NCBI GenBank assembly: GCA_027924585.1
Contig: BSBM01000386.1
Coordinates: 2,421,001-2,485,000 of the forward strand
Source of the DNA: Larix kaempferi
Lineage: Eukaryota; Streptophyta; Pinopsida; Pinales; Pinaceae
DNA: 64,000 nt
Direction: 5' to 3'
The notes beneath the pieces were generated by a model that had not been told where the DNA came from, made no database searches, and saw only the letters and a program-made list of their open reading frames with translations. Below, in pieces: positions 1-10,320 of this stretch (positions are counted from its first letter, which is position 1; each line of letters begins with the position of its first letter). A program made the position numbers and the translations under genes.

Positions 1-2236
1 GACCTGAAATATACATGACCTCAAATACTAACTGAGGAATAATCTCAATATGTGGACGAGGCGGGCATACCCATGCTCGTATCAAGATACATGAAATAAC
101 TGTGAGGCCCGAAAAAGGGGGACCTGTAAGATACATAGATAACCACTGTGTACATCATGGGTGTCCAGAGGAGACACAAAATCTGGGACATACTGCTGAG
201 CTGATCATGTGGGAACTGAAGAACTGGTGCACTGGAACATCAACAGTGCAGCTGACTGGGGTACCTGAGGAACTGATGAGCTGCTGGATCATAATGACTG
301 GGATCCATAACCTCGATGGTACACTGAGCTGGAACTGAAATGGGTACTCAAGGAAGCATAGAACTGGATGGCTTCCGAATACAATCGCCAACGCAGCCCG
401 GACATCCACGGGAACATACAACTGGGCATTCCGAAGTGACTCACCAATGTGCTAGAGTCGGGGAAATCCAGGGTCTTCGACTAAAAACTGATGGGATATA
501 ACCCTACGCGATTCTCGACGATTCGATCAATGTGCTGAAGTCGAGCATGTGAGAAACAACCACTCGGAGAGGCAATGATGACTCCTCTCATAATGATCCG
601 TAGGCACTTACCACAGATGGTGATAAGTCCAAGGCGTAGGGGCCTCTGGGCCTATCCTCTGGAATAGAGGGGCTGTCGTCGACAGAGGGAGACCTGCAAC
701 TATCAAGGCAATGATGTTTCCTTGACAGGAGCGCGAGGTGTAGGACCGAAATGTGATAGTACTGATGGCAGGACTGACCAAACTGTGGGGGGACAACTGG
801 GCAAGTAGAGTTGGTGGACTCAAACTTCCTTTGTTCAGAGTATGATAATGGGGATGATCTGGCAGCGTATGAAACTAACTGAGGGGAAAGGGATCATAGC
901 TGTATTGGATCTGGGAGGGTGACTGGTCGGAGGGAGACTCAAGCTGGTATAAAATGGCAGGAGACTGCAGAATACTCTGAACAAAGGCGACCTGATTGGG
1001 GGTGCTGCCGAGATGATCGATCATAGTGCCAGGAGGCATGGGAGGAGACTTCTTCATGGGTTAAGGAACTAGAAGAAGTGTGTATAAAATGATACTGTCG
1101 TGTGGATTTTACGAGCCCAGGACAGTTCATGCTCGTGGTTTCTTTCAATTTTAGAGAGTCTGAAAGCAAATAAGAAGACTCCAGGGGGTTGCTTTTTCGT
1201 ATGTTTAGTCTCCAAGGCCCAAAGAAGCATAAAAGGATGCAATGAAGAACTCTTCTAGTCGGTGTGACTAGAGTATTCCTTTTTCGTAATTAGTCTACCA
1301 GGTCCGGAAAAGGGTTAAACTTATACCAAATAGACGCCCTTTCAGGTACTTTAACGAGCATGAAAGGAAGCAAGATTGCTCGGCGATCTTTTCATTCTTT
1401 TAGGAGTCAGAAAAGAGCTTAACGGAAACTCCCTAAGTGCCTTTTTCGTAAAGGACTTGTCCGGCCCGAAAAAGGGATAAAATTATACCGAACAAAAGGA
1501 ATGGCCAGGCAAGGAGGAAGTGTTCAATCAAGGAACAGTAATGATGACCAAGAATGAGGGTAGGGGGGAACACTGATGGGCCTCCTTGCGGGGTAAATGA
1601 AATGGTGGCAAAATAATGAAACATTTGCAGTATGACAGGAGTGAATGGCTCATGTAAATGCCTGGAACAATCTGATGGCAGTCGATGTGGCACGCAAACC
1701 GAGGCAGCAAGGTGTTGGGACACAATGTTGAAATGGTACCAGGTGAGAGCGAGAAATGATCTCAAGCATCATCACGAGCTCGGAAAAATGAATCCGGCGA
1801 TATAAAGGGTGTCAATAACGGGTAACGGCTGGTGTGGCACGCACACCGAGGTGACGAGGGAGTTTTGGAAAAATACCCAAAAAATTGGGGGGTGAGAGCG
1901 AGAAATGATCTCAAGCATCACCACCAGCTAGAAAAAATGAATCCGATGATATAAAATATGTGAAAAATGGAGAACGACCGATGTGGCACGTAAACCGAGG
2001 CGACTAGTGGCGTCTGGACACAATGTTGATATTGGTCCTGGTGAGAGCGAGAAATGATCTCAAGCATCATCACGAGTGCGGAAATATGAATCCGGCGGTG
2101 CAAATGGTGCGAAAAATGGAGGTCATAAGGACTCCAGAATGGTCAAAGGAAAGAACTAGGTGTATAAAATGAAATATACAAGTGATATGTGACCTCAAAA
2201 ATGGTTGAGATCATAGTTGTGAAAAAGTGAGCAGGG
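1..2236 (-). other. 3' non-coding region of element A
   Basis: No credible gene. It aligns in reverse complement with about 21320-23660 of element B. It contains a 149-bp tandem repeat (separate entry) and several motifs built around CCTTTTTCGGGCC-like sequence (for example near 105, 1300 and 1450). Confidence 0.7.
1742..2110 (-). repeat. 149-bp tandem repeat in the 3' part of element A
   Basis: Three copies start at 1742, 1891 and 2040 with GGTGAGAGCGAGAAATGATC, a period of 149 bp. A partial unit lies at about 1620-1741. The same array, on the opposite strand, is in element B at about 21485-21812. Confidence 0.85.
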
Positions 2237-4927
2237 TTAATGACCTGCCCCCATGCTATGTGCATGGGGTTTGTGATTATGGATCACATATGTGTGGGTT
2301 TGAACGATGGGTTCATTGACATGCTGAGATAGATGTGATGGGGTAGGTTCAAAATGATTGATCATGCCCCCTATCCCAGGGTCGAGGTAATCTATTATGC
2401 CCCTTGACTCAGAGGTGTCAATGTGGTGCTGTTTCTGACGAACGGGGGGTACATCAGGCCATGTGTCAATGTGGTGCTCTATAATGGTGGGGTCAAGACC
2501 GGGCATCTCGGTATAGGACCAGGAAAAGACATCACGGAATTCTCGGAAGAGGTTTTGGTATTCTTCAATCTCTTGTTTACTGCAGAATGCTCCTAAAGTG
2601 ATGAGTTCAGGGGCACGTCCTGGGGCAGCGATATCAACTTGGATGACGGGTGAAATGTTGGCCATGTTTCCTTCCTCGAAGGCGTCAGGAGTAGGAATAG
2701 GGTCCTTGAACCAATCAACCTTAGTGGGAAGGAAGTCTTTGGATTCAACCGCAAATTGGGTAGCGGTGCTAGAGGAAGATGCTGCTGGGATGAAGTAGGA
2801 ACGATGATGCATATCATCCCAGGGATAATCCGGGGCGGTAAGGGCCTCAAGAACCTCCTCATCGGTATGGAAAGTTTGCGTCGTCAAATCGGTTGACGAG
2901 GGGGTAGTGGTTGAAGAGATCATATAGATGGTATTAACCTCTTCAGAAGGGGAAGAGACCGGGGGGTAGATCTCCTCAATGGTGGGTGGTGCCGTCTCAA
3001 GATCCAGATTGTTCATCTCATAGAGAGCCGCTCTGTAATCCGGGAGATCGGGACAATGATGGGAGTAATGCCCGTAAACACCGCATATGGCACAGGGGTG
3101 GTTAGTGCGTAGGGACTTGTCTTTAGGCTTAGGAGTGGGGTTTAGTTCGACAGTTGGGATGTTGGGGTCATCGTCGAGCATCTGCATGTGTTTCTGTAGG
3201 GCTGGTAACTGTGGACACTGGTGAGTCGCATGGCCCAACTCATCGCACAACGAACATTTGGGAGGAGCGCGAAATACTGGGGGGTTTTTGACTGTCTTGG
3301 GAGGTGGTACAGCAGTGTAAGGTTGTGGACCTCTGCCCCCAGTGGGTTTGGGAGTAGGAGGGGGAGTCATGGAGGACGAAGGGGTAGAGACACCGGGAGG
3401 TGGCTGAGTGGTAGTAGCCATGGGTTGCACCGGTTGGAGGACGACGTCTGGTGTCAGCGGGCGAACGGGAGGCGAAAGATACCATACGGGTAATCCCAGA
3501 GTTAACCCAGGGAGGCTAAGGGTAGCCATGACCGGGGCGCTTACTACTCCCGATGGAGGGACTAGGAAGGGGATCGTATGGATAGGTGTAACACCAATGT
3601 GGCTAGGTACCAATGGTGGTTTTGGCAACAAGGGTGGTTGATTATTAGGTGGTTGGTTATCATGGGACAAGGTACATAAGTCAGACACGTCCGTGGGGGC
3701 TGATGGAGGCGGAATAGATTGGAAGGTGGAGGTCATCGGCGCGTCTGAATAAAATCCAGGTCCCGTAGAGGAAACAAATGAGGTGGAGGCACGAGAAACA
3801 GGTTGTTCAACCATGGGGAGAACATTTTCGGGTGCTGCGGGAGCACTGGGATCATAGTAGGTGAGCTGGTCAACCTTAACCACGCGTCTCTCATGGGGGA
3901 ACATCATGGTGCGAAAGACGGAAGAGGCAACCACCCGCATGGCATACATGTAGCTGCGGCCAAGTAAAAGGTTATAATCCAATTGGGCATTGATTACCTC
4001 AATGTCAATGAGTACAGTTTTGCCACCTAACTGGACGGGGACATTGGCTAGGAGGCCTTGGGGCTGAGCCGAACGACCGTCGTAGGCGCGTAATGCAGTG
4101 GTGGACTGCTGGAGAGTGGGGGATCCCAACTTCTGCCACACGAATGTAGACATGACGCATGTGGAGGCACCTTCATCGATGATGCATTGATGGATGACAA
4201 GATTCCGAATGGAAACAGAAACTTGGAATGCTAGGGTGGAAGGCAGGCGAGGTTCAGACTGGTCTAAATCAAATGCCATCAAATTCGAATCATTTGGGTC
4301 AATCCCCCCAATGGCGGAGAGTAAAGTCTTGCGCTGGGAAGGGCAGTTCTTCAAGACTTCTAACGCAGACATGGCTGCGGGATATTGGGCTAGGTCGTCT
4401 ACAATGTTGTAGTTTGATGCAGCACGCGTATTGGGGTTATTGTTGATACGGTGAAGTGGGAAACGAGGGGCTTTGGGAGCGCCATCTAGTGGAGGTGGAG
4501 GAATACGTAACGCTTGATCGGTGGGATGAGCGTTAGTAGGTTTATCAGTGGGAGGTACGTCAGTGGTGGAGCCATACTGGTTCCGACGAGTCTGGAGGTT
4601 GACGTCAGCGGATGACATCATCAACAGGTGGTGGGTACCTGAGTCAAACATGGGTTGATCAGGAGCAGCGTACGTGATTTGCTGTTGGGGTTGCACGTTG
4701 GCTTGAGGGGGAGCCAACGGCTGAGTGTTCACGACGCCTTGGGTTGGTAATGGGTTTTGCAGCACCAAAGGTGGCTGCTGAGGTTGAGGGGGGTTAGGTG
4801 GCGCCTGAGGAGTTGCATGCCCTTGGCGGTGGGCATCATCAACCCAGAGCTGCCGAGCTCGCTCTAAGTGTGGGCAAGCATGCGTGTAGTGTCCATAGAC
4901 CCCGCAAATAGAACAAGGGTGGTTCGT
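2237..4927 (-). CDS. Protease region, three CCHC knuckles and RT stub of element A
   Basis: Continues the gag frame after the TGA at 4930-4928; the longest nominal ORF starts at a TTG at 4768 and has 843 codons. In order: a CCHC knuckle (CSICGVYGHYTHAC, near 4900), a retropepsin-like domain with active-site IIDEGAST (residues 196-203 from 4768) and a later LLLGRSYM, then a long Pro-rich linker. Two more CCHC knuckles follow (CSLCDELGHATHQC and CAICGVYGHYSHHC), then the start of reverse transcriptase (FRDVFSWSYTEMPGLDP, ending VPPVRQKQ). There the RT stops: the catalytic palm, RNase H and integrase are gone, and the frame joins a tail ending HNHKPHAHSMGAGH that is also found in element B. Knuckles on the C-terminal side of the protease are unusual. 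The active site reads D-E-G rather than the common D-S/T-G. Confidence 0.75.
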   Translation of the reverse strand, partial: TNHPCSICGVYGHYTHACPHLERARQLWVDDAHRQGHATPQAPPNPPQPQQPPLVLQNPLPTQGVVNTQPLAPPQANVQPQQQITYAAPDQPMFDSGTHHLLMMSSADVNLQTRRNQYGSTTDVPPTDKPTNAHPTDQALRIPPPPLDGAPKAPRFPLHRINNNPNTRAASNYNIVDDLAQYPAAMSALEVLKNCPSQRKTLLSAIGGIDPNDSNLMAFDLDQSEPRLPSTLAFQVSVSIRNLVIHQCIIDEGASTCVMSTFVWQKLGSPTLQQSTTALRAYDGRSAQPQGLLANVPVQLGGKTVLIDIEVINAQLDYNLLLGRSYMYAMRVVASSVFRTMMFPHERRVVKVDQLTYYDPSAPAAPENVLPMVEQPVSRASTSFVSSTGPGFYSDAPMTSTFQSIPPPSAPTDVSDLCTLSHDNQPPNNQPPLLPKPPLVPSHIGVTPIHTIPFLVPPSGVVSAPVMATLSLPGLTLGLPVWYLSPPVRPLTPDVVLQPVQPMATTTQPPPGVSTPSSSMTPPPTPKPTGGRGPQPYTAVPPPKTVKNPPVFRAPPKCSLCDELGHATHQCPQLPALQKHMQMLDDDPNIPTVELNPTPKPKDKSLRTNHPCAICGVYGHYSHHCPDLPDYRAALYEMNNLDLETAPPTIEEIYPPVSSPSEEVNTIYMISSTTTPSSTDLTTQTFHTDEEVLEALTAPDYPWDDMHHRSYFIPAASSSSTATQFAVESKDFLPTKVDWFKDPIPTPDAFEEGNMANISPVIQVDIAAPGRAPELITLGAFCSKQEIEEYQNLFREFRDVFSWSYTEMPGLDPTIIEHHIDTWPDVPPVRQKQHHIDTSESRGIIDYLDPGIGGMINHFEPTPSHLSQHVNEPIVQTHTYVIHNHKPHAHSMGAGH

Positions 4928-5092
4928 TCACAAATTGGGGTTTTTAGCCTGCTTGGGTGGGCGATCAGGGTTTTGGTTAGCGGGGGCCGCATTGTTGTTG
5001 TCTGGGGGATTAGCCGGTTGACCAGCTTGGTCTGCAGGTTGGTTGTTCCCACGATTACGGCCCTTGCCACGGTTTTGTTGGCCCTGGTTACG

Positions 5093-6820
5093 TTAGTTGT
5101 TCTGGTTTTGCTGCGGATTGTGTTGGGCGTAGACTTGCCCTTGGGCAGCAGGTGGATTCTGAAGTTGGGCAGGTGCGGGAGCAGGCTGCGGGGGATGATA
5201 TGCAGGTGGGGGCTGAGCAGGTGCAGCAACTTGAGGAGGTTGCTGATAGGGCTGCAGAGCAGGTTGTGGGTTTGCCGCAGGGGCTGCCTGTGGCAGATAA
5301 TAAGCGGGTTGGGCTTGTGAAGGCGCAGGAGCTGGGGCAGCATGCTGATGGTAGTAAGGCTGAGGTGCGACTGGGGGGGCATAAGCAGGAGTCGCATGAC
5401 CGAAGCATTGAGGAGGACATGAGGGCCCATGGTGGTGGTGATGTGTCATGGGAGCATACGAGTTGGTTTCTCCAGACTGTGAGGTAGCCCACGAAAGGTC
5501 GGGGCCAGGGGTAGGACGTGCTATGGAAAATGGTTGGGGATGCGAAGAAACACGACCAATGATACTGTTTGCAGCGTGGGATGCCCCCGACGCATCGTGC
5601 TGGGAGGACTCGCCGCGAGGGGCGTCAGGTATAATGGTATAAAGGTAACCCGACTGGGCGTAAATGAGGTCGAACTGTTGGGCCTTAAGGATGGCCTCTT
5701 CTTCAGACTGGGGTCTTTCTAATGCGACATCCTTAGCAATAACAGGGAGAAGGGATTTGAGGAACCAATCTAGGAAGATACGATCGTCTAGTTTAATCTT
5801 GCATAAGCTACGGCGTCGACGCCACTCATGGATGTGGTCCATGATATGGGTAGCCGTGTTTTGTCTACAAGATAGGAGGATCTCAATGCCCGCGTCATAG
5901 CGGACAGGAAACTGGAAGAACTGCAGGAAGGTCGAGGCAAGGGAAGCAAAGGTGGCGTGGGTCCCATGAGGTTGCTCGATATACCACTTGGCTGCAGAGC
6001 CAGTGAAGGTGCGCTGTAAGAGACGGAGGCGAACAGAGTCGTCCACTATGGATTTGGAGGAACACCATAGGTGAAAAGACATGATATGGTTTTGTGGGTC
6101 CTCACCGGCCTTGCCCTCGAACTTAGGGATGTCAGAGGGGAGCTTGGTAGGCATATGAGGCCACGCAAGGTCGTGTCGGATAGGGTCGTTGGTCAGTCTG
6201 GCCAAGTCATGTAGGTTGAGGCTAACCATGAATGGCAAACTGGAAGAAGGATGTGACATAGTAGTGGGTTGGACCGAGTTAGGGCCCATGCGCCCAAGTG
6301 GAGGGACAGGATTTGGGATGGTGCCCCCAAGTGGGGAAACTGAGGTAGTATAGGATGGGCCTGCACCACCATGGGTAGTGTGAGCTACTGATGTAGTGGG
6401 GATAGGGATTCCCGCTGCGGGAATAGGTACCATGAGGGGAACGGTAGATGGGGGCCCCATGGAGGGCATACCCAAAACAGGTGTAGTAACTGGTGTAGTG
6501 GTGGATGTGCCACCAATGGTCCCTATAACAAAAGGAGTGGAAGTCGTGCCAGCCATGGGGCTAGTAGGGGTAGTGTAAATAGGGTTCTCAGACTCTTCGT
6601 CAGAATCGGAGGTAAAGTAAGGAGCGTCAATATCTGGTGACGGAGTCCTATGTCGCTGATGAGTGGAGTCAAGTGACAAGGCTCTAGATCTGTGATGAGT
6701 GGTCTCAACGGATGATGATCGGAATCTATGACGGGTGGTGTCAAGAGAACCGTGCTGTGGGGGATCGCCCCTGAGGCACCGAGAATGTCTCGGGGACTCA
6801 ATGGTGACAGATGGTGTCAA
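5093..6820 (-). CDS. Gag protein of element A (retrotransposon Gag, capsid domain)
   Basis: An open frame of 575 codons. The N-terminal 200 residues are Ser/Thr/Pro-rich and low in complexity. Residues about 203-370 look like the Retrotrans_gag capsid fold, with FEGKAGEDPQNHI, then FTGSAAKWYI and FASLASTFLQFF. The C-terminus is Pro/Gln/Ala-rich. Gag would form the cytoplasmic particle that packages element RNA. The start is uncertain: 6820 is a TTG, an in-frame stop lies upstream at about 6873, and the first in-frame ATG is codon 89. The frame does not end naturally at the TAA at 5095-5093: the same frame continues through Arg/Gly/Asn-rich sequence to a TGA at 4930-4928 and then into a zinc knuckle and the protease. 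Both stops are one C-to-T change from a sense codon (CAA, CGA). Confidence 0.8.
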   Translation of the reverse strand: MTPSVTIESPRHSRCLRGDPPQHGSLDTTRHRFRSSSVETTHHRSRALSLDSTHQRHRTPSPDIDAPYFTSDSDEESENPIYTTPTSPMAGTTSTPFVIGTIGGTSTTTPVTTPVLGMPSMGPPSTVPLMVPIPAAGIPIPTTSVAHTTHGGAGPSYTTSVSPLGGTIPNPVPPLGRMGPNSVQPTTMSHPSSSLPFMVSLNLHDLARLTNDPIRHDLAWPHMPTKLPSDIPKFEGKAGEDPQNHIMSFHLWCSSKSIVDDSVRLRLLQRTFTGSAAKWYIEQPHGTHATFASLASTFLQFFQFPVRYDAGIEILLSCRQNTATHIMDHIHEWRRRRSLCKIKLDDRIFLDWFLKSLLPVIAKDVALERPQSEEEAILKAQQFDLIYAQSGYLYTIIPDAPRGESSQHDASGASHAANSIIGRVSSHPQPFSIARPTPGPDLSWATSQSGETNSYAPMTHHHHHGPSCPPQCFGHATPAYAPPVAPQPYYHQHAAPAPAPSQAQPAYYLPQAAPAANPQPALQPYQQPPQVAAPAQPPPAYHPPQPAPAPAQLQNPPAAQGQVYAQHNPQQNQNN

Positions 6821-8349
6821 ATCTATGTGGGTTGAGGTGAGTATAAAAACAGCTCAAAAAATCCTAATGCAACCGAGTGTGCAGAAGGAGAGCTCAAAAA
6901 AAAGGCACTCAGGCCAACAACCAACTCAAAACACCTACTGCAACAGCTGTGCTACAATAGGTGGAGTATCAACAAAGATGGTCAGAATACCAACAAGCAG
7001 CAGGTTTCCTAAAAACAAAAAATGGTGGACTCACTAGACCAAAGGAAGGTAAAGGAGCATGCAAACACCTAACTAAAAGTATTCTGACTCAACTAGACAT
7101 ATCCTCTGCAAGGTGATGAAATCCAAGTCAGACAATATGAATAGGAAATCCAAGTGGCTATGATATCCCCCTACCGAGAGGGACACCGGGTAGTCAATCC
7201 TAGAAGAATGGCAACTAAGATACCCAGTTCATGACACGTCCAGAAAGGTGAATCTGCCGTTTAGTCCGTTTACCGCAATACCCCTATACAGGGATATCCC
7301 GCAAACCACGAAAGGTAGCCCTTCGGTTACTGAATGGAGTGCGGTATTCCACTCAGGCCTCCGGAACCAGTCTCTTGACTTCAACCCTCCTAAGGGAGAG
7401 GCCCTCTGATAAACTGGTCGTGACCGTGCCAAAAAGTACGAGGGGATTTTGGTTCCCTATTTGGACAACAACTATGTCTCAAGTGTAAGTGACCGAGGGG
7501 TGTTATTGGAATCCTATCCCCCCGACCCTACCTAACTACAAAGATTCTTTTGTGTTCCCCAAGTGGGGTTAGAATATTGGTTGAGTTAGGTACTTTTTAA
7601 GGCTCACTTGAATTATGTGACAGAGTGTGTGCTCGTGAGGTGATGAACCCAAAATAGAAGTGCCACAAGGGGGGCAACTTCTAACTATCAATAATACTGA
7701 AATTGAAACTTTAACTTGCAAAATTTTCTGAATTAAAAATACTGAAATTTTAAAAGAATTCTGTAAAGGGAACATAAATTATGTTGCAGAAAGGCTGTAA
7801 GGAAGTGGGGCTGCAGGTAGGACAAAGGGCTGTTCAGATGCAGAAAATATTGCAGCAGAAGGGGCTGGGCTCAAAACAGGAAAAATGTAGAAATCAGACC
7901 GCGGGTCTGTGGCGAATCAGAACAGGCAGACCGCGGGTTTGAGGGAAACAGACGCGGTCAGGTCGTGGTTTTCAGGCCAACAGAGGCAGTCGGGACGCAG
8001 GAAATAGGGAAAAAGACACAGTCGGGTCGCGGAAAAATGGCTAACAGACGCAGTCGGGACGCAGGAAAGGGGCTAAAAGCCACATTCGGGACGCGGGAAA
8101 ATGGCCGACAGGCGCAGTCAGATCGCAGCAAATAGGCTGATTAGCCGCGGTCGGATCGCAGGTAACAGACTTGAATCCGCCGGCAGGGCGTCGGAAACAG
8201 TCTGAGAGCCGCGGTCGGGTCGCAGGTAAAGGCCTGAAATACGCGGTCGGGACGCGACTGCAGAGGGAAAAAACGCGATGTACGGCGGCCGAAAGGGACA
8301 GCCGAAAGGGAAAAATTTTTAAACAGAAACCAGAAATTCAAAATCTAGG
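6821..8349 (-). other. Untranslated leader of element A
   Basis: About 1.5 kb between primer site and gag with no coding frame. It contains a GC-rich tandem array (listed separately) in an otherwise mixed sequence. Element B has lost this whole segment. Confidence 0.6.
7890..8270 (-). repeat. GC-rich degenerate tandem array in the element A leader
   Basis: About nine to ten imperfect units of roughly 40-45 bp, each with a core like GCGGTCGGGACGCAGG followed by an A-rich spacer, for example near 7970, 8040, 8110, 8200 and 8240. The array lies just downstream of the primer site. Confidence 0.7.
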
Positions 8350-8359
8350 GGAGTCGCCA
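8350..8359 (-). other. Primer binding site of element A (tRNA-Arg type)
   Basis: TGGCGACTCC begins five bases inside the LTR on the minus strand. It is complementary to the 3' end of plant tRNA-Arg(ACG), which ends GGAGTCGCCA with the added CCA. In element B the match continues (ACTGGGG); in A it breaks down after ten bases. Confidence 0.65.
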
Positions 8360-8363
8360 AAAC

Positions 8364-9086
8364 TGTAGCTAGGGTTTTACCCCTAGCTTGTGCAAATGAG
8401 CACCTACTAAGGAGAATGGACTCCTTAGTAGCAGTTCAGTAAATGGAAATAACTAAGCTAAAACAGAAATAGAAACTATTCTAAAACATGTGCATGAGAC
8501 ATAAACAACAAATTTAAATAATGGTTTTGTATTGATATTACCTCCAATGTGGAGGTTGATGAAGCCCTTGCAATGTCCAAGAGGGTTGCTCCAAGCTCCA
8601 ATGTGCTCCTTCTCTTTCTCCAATGGTGGGAATGGGCCAAAAGTGGCTCTCAAGGTGAAAGTAGTTCAATGGTGAACTAGGGTTTCGAGAGAGATTTTGG
8701 CAGAGTAAGGGTATACTTGATTGTGGATATGAAATAAGGGATCTCCATCACCTATTTATAGTTTTTTGGTGGTGGAGTGCTGACCCATGGTTTTGGGAAA
8801 CACATGGTTTAGGGCAGCTGTATAGGGTTTTTTCCTCCTTTTCCTCATTATTTTATATTTTTTATTCCCTTTTTAGGGTATTTTTGCTATTTTTGGAGGA
8901 AAAAGGGGTTTTTTAGCCTTTTTGAGGCTATTTTGAAGGTTTTGTGGCCTTTCGGAGGCATTTTAGGCCTTTTGGAGGCTTTTTAATGGGATTTTTTGGG
9001 TTTTTAAGGGAAATATGGTAGGAAAATGGACAAATGAGCCATATAATGTGGTAGATGAGGTAGTGAACACTTTTTGGGTGTTAACA
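8364..9086 (-). repeat. 5' LTR of element A
   Basis: 723 bp, starting TGTTAACACCC and ending CTAGCTACA on the minus strand. It has the same length and ends as the two LTRs of element B, from which it clearly differs at many positions. A TATA box (CTATAAATAG on the minus strand) lies at 8752-8761. The 3' LTR is outside the window, so the target duplication (expected from 9087-9091, CTATC) cannot be confirmed. Confidence 0.9.
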
Positions 9087-9294
9087 CTATCCAACCTTGA
9101 AACGCCAGGAATGCGTCCATTCCCTTAAGGCGTAGTCAATATTGGCATCCCTAACATAACTCAACACCAGAAAGGCATGCACTCCTTACTGATGTGAACC
9201 ATGAAGGTCCTAATCATACTTCAAGCAGTCTACCATAATGGAAATAAAATCAAAACATGCTCTACATATTAACTCTAATAATTAGACATGCATG

Positions 9295-9296
<2 letters not shown>

Positions 9297-9335
<39 letters not shown>
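9297..9335. repeat. (TA)n microsatellite
   Basis: A pure TA run of about 39 bases preceded by CATGCATGTATG. Confidence 0.95.
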
Positions 9336-9337
<2 letters not shown>

Positions 9338-9584
9338 TTCAAGGTTTGTGGAACACTTATCCATTTTTCAGATGTTATTTCTCTTCTTTAATGAGGAATG
9401 GAGGCTCTTCTTTGAGTTGACAGTCCCTCGGTTTGCCATCCCAATTCCTTTTGATGTTACACAACCTTCATATGTCTTACTGACATAATCTTCACCATCC
9501 CACTCATATTGTTTACCAATCATGTAGTGCAGATGAGACATTAATAATGTCTTATGGCATTTCACCTGAAACCCATTTTCAAAT

Positions 9585-10320
9585 CATGGAATCCCTTCCC
9601 ATGAAGTTTGGCTTCTGCAGGACCTCTCTATTGGTCTTACTGCAATGTGTCTCCCTGGCACACTTATTAAATAGCCAAACAGTCAGCAACACTTAGCAAT
9701 ACAATTCACATCCGATTGTTCCATAACCAATTCATGGCACTAATAATTAAATTCAGTATGAATTTGCAAATCTGTCTACTATAGAAATTGGTTTTCTTAT
9801 CCATGAGGCTATCCTCATATTGTTTGGCTCCTGTAAGTGACACCACTCTTCCCGTTATGGTCTTATGCCCGCTGCCATACATGAGCATCCACTTACAGCA
9901 TGTCCTCCTGACACATTTTCATATAAGCCAAACAGTCATTAGCAATTATTAGCAAAATTTCAAATCCGAAACATTTACAAATCTGAGATTTACAGCTGTT
10001 CTTTCTAACAGAACTTAGAGTTCTCAACCATGAGATTCCTTCTCATAGGCTCTAGATCAAATTTTCAAATCTGTTCCTCACAGAAATTTGATTTGCAACC
10101 ATGATAATATTCTCATAAACTTAAATGAGACTATTTTCAGATTTGTTTCACGCATACTTCATAACCATGAGAACCTTCTCATAACCTTTGGCTTCTGCAT
10201 ATGGTAGATCCTAGTCTCTACTATGGACTTATCCTCATTGCCATATTTAAGACTTTTCTACATGAAACTGAAACTTCAATCAGCCAAACATGTCATGAGT
10301 ATCTATGCATATTATCATTT
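9585..10320. repeat. Three degenerate copies of a spaced repeat
   Basis: Blocks at about 9585-9760, 9790-9990 and 10150-10320 each contain, in order, a CCATGAG-like start, TTTGGCTTCTGCA or a close variant, a GCCATA segment and AGCCAAACAGTCA or a close variant. The copies are strongly diverged. Confidence 0.5.

Larger units (their letters stand above)
1..9086 (-). mobile_element. Element A: Ty3/gypsy-like LTR retrotransposon, gag-protease only, cut by the left window edge
   Basis: Reading on the minus strand: one LTR (8364-9086), a primer binding site (8350-8359), a 1.5 kb leader, a long gag-protease frame (6820-2237) and a 3' non-coding part that runs off the window. The last 2.2 kb (positions 2236 to 1) match the interior of element B (21.1-23.7 kb) in opposite orientation. 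From that alignment roughly 250 bp of interior plus the 3' LTR should lie just outside the window, for a total of about 10 kb. RNase H and integrase are absent and reverse transcriptase is only a stub, so mobility would need enzymes from another element. The motif MPGLDP at the RT start and a tRNA-Arg-type primer site point to the Tat/Ogre side of Ty3/gypsy, which is an inference. The element sits in non-coding sequence assigned to element E. Confidence 0.85.

Noticed and set aside
4868-5642. Plus-strand frames of up to 150 codons
   Set aside because: Antisense shadows of the gag frame of element A.
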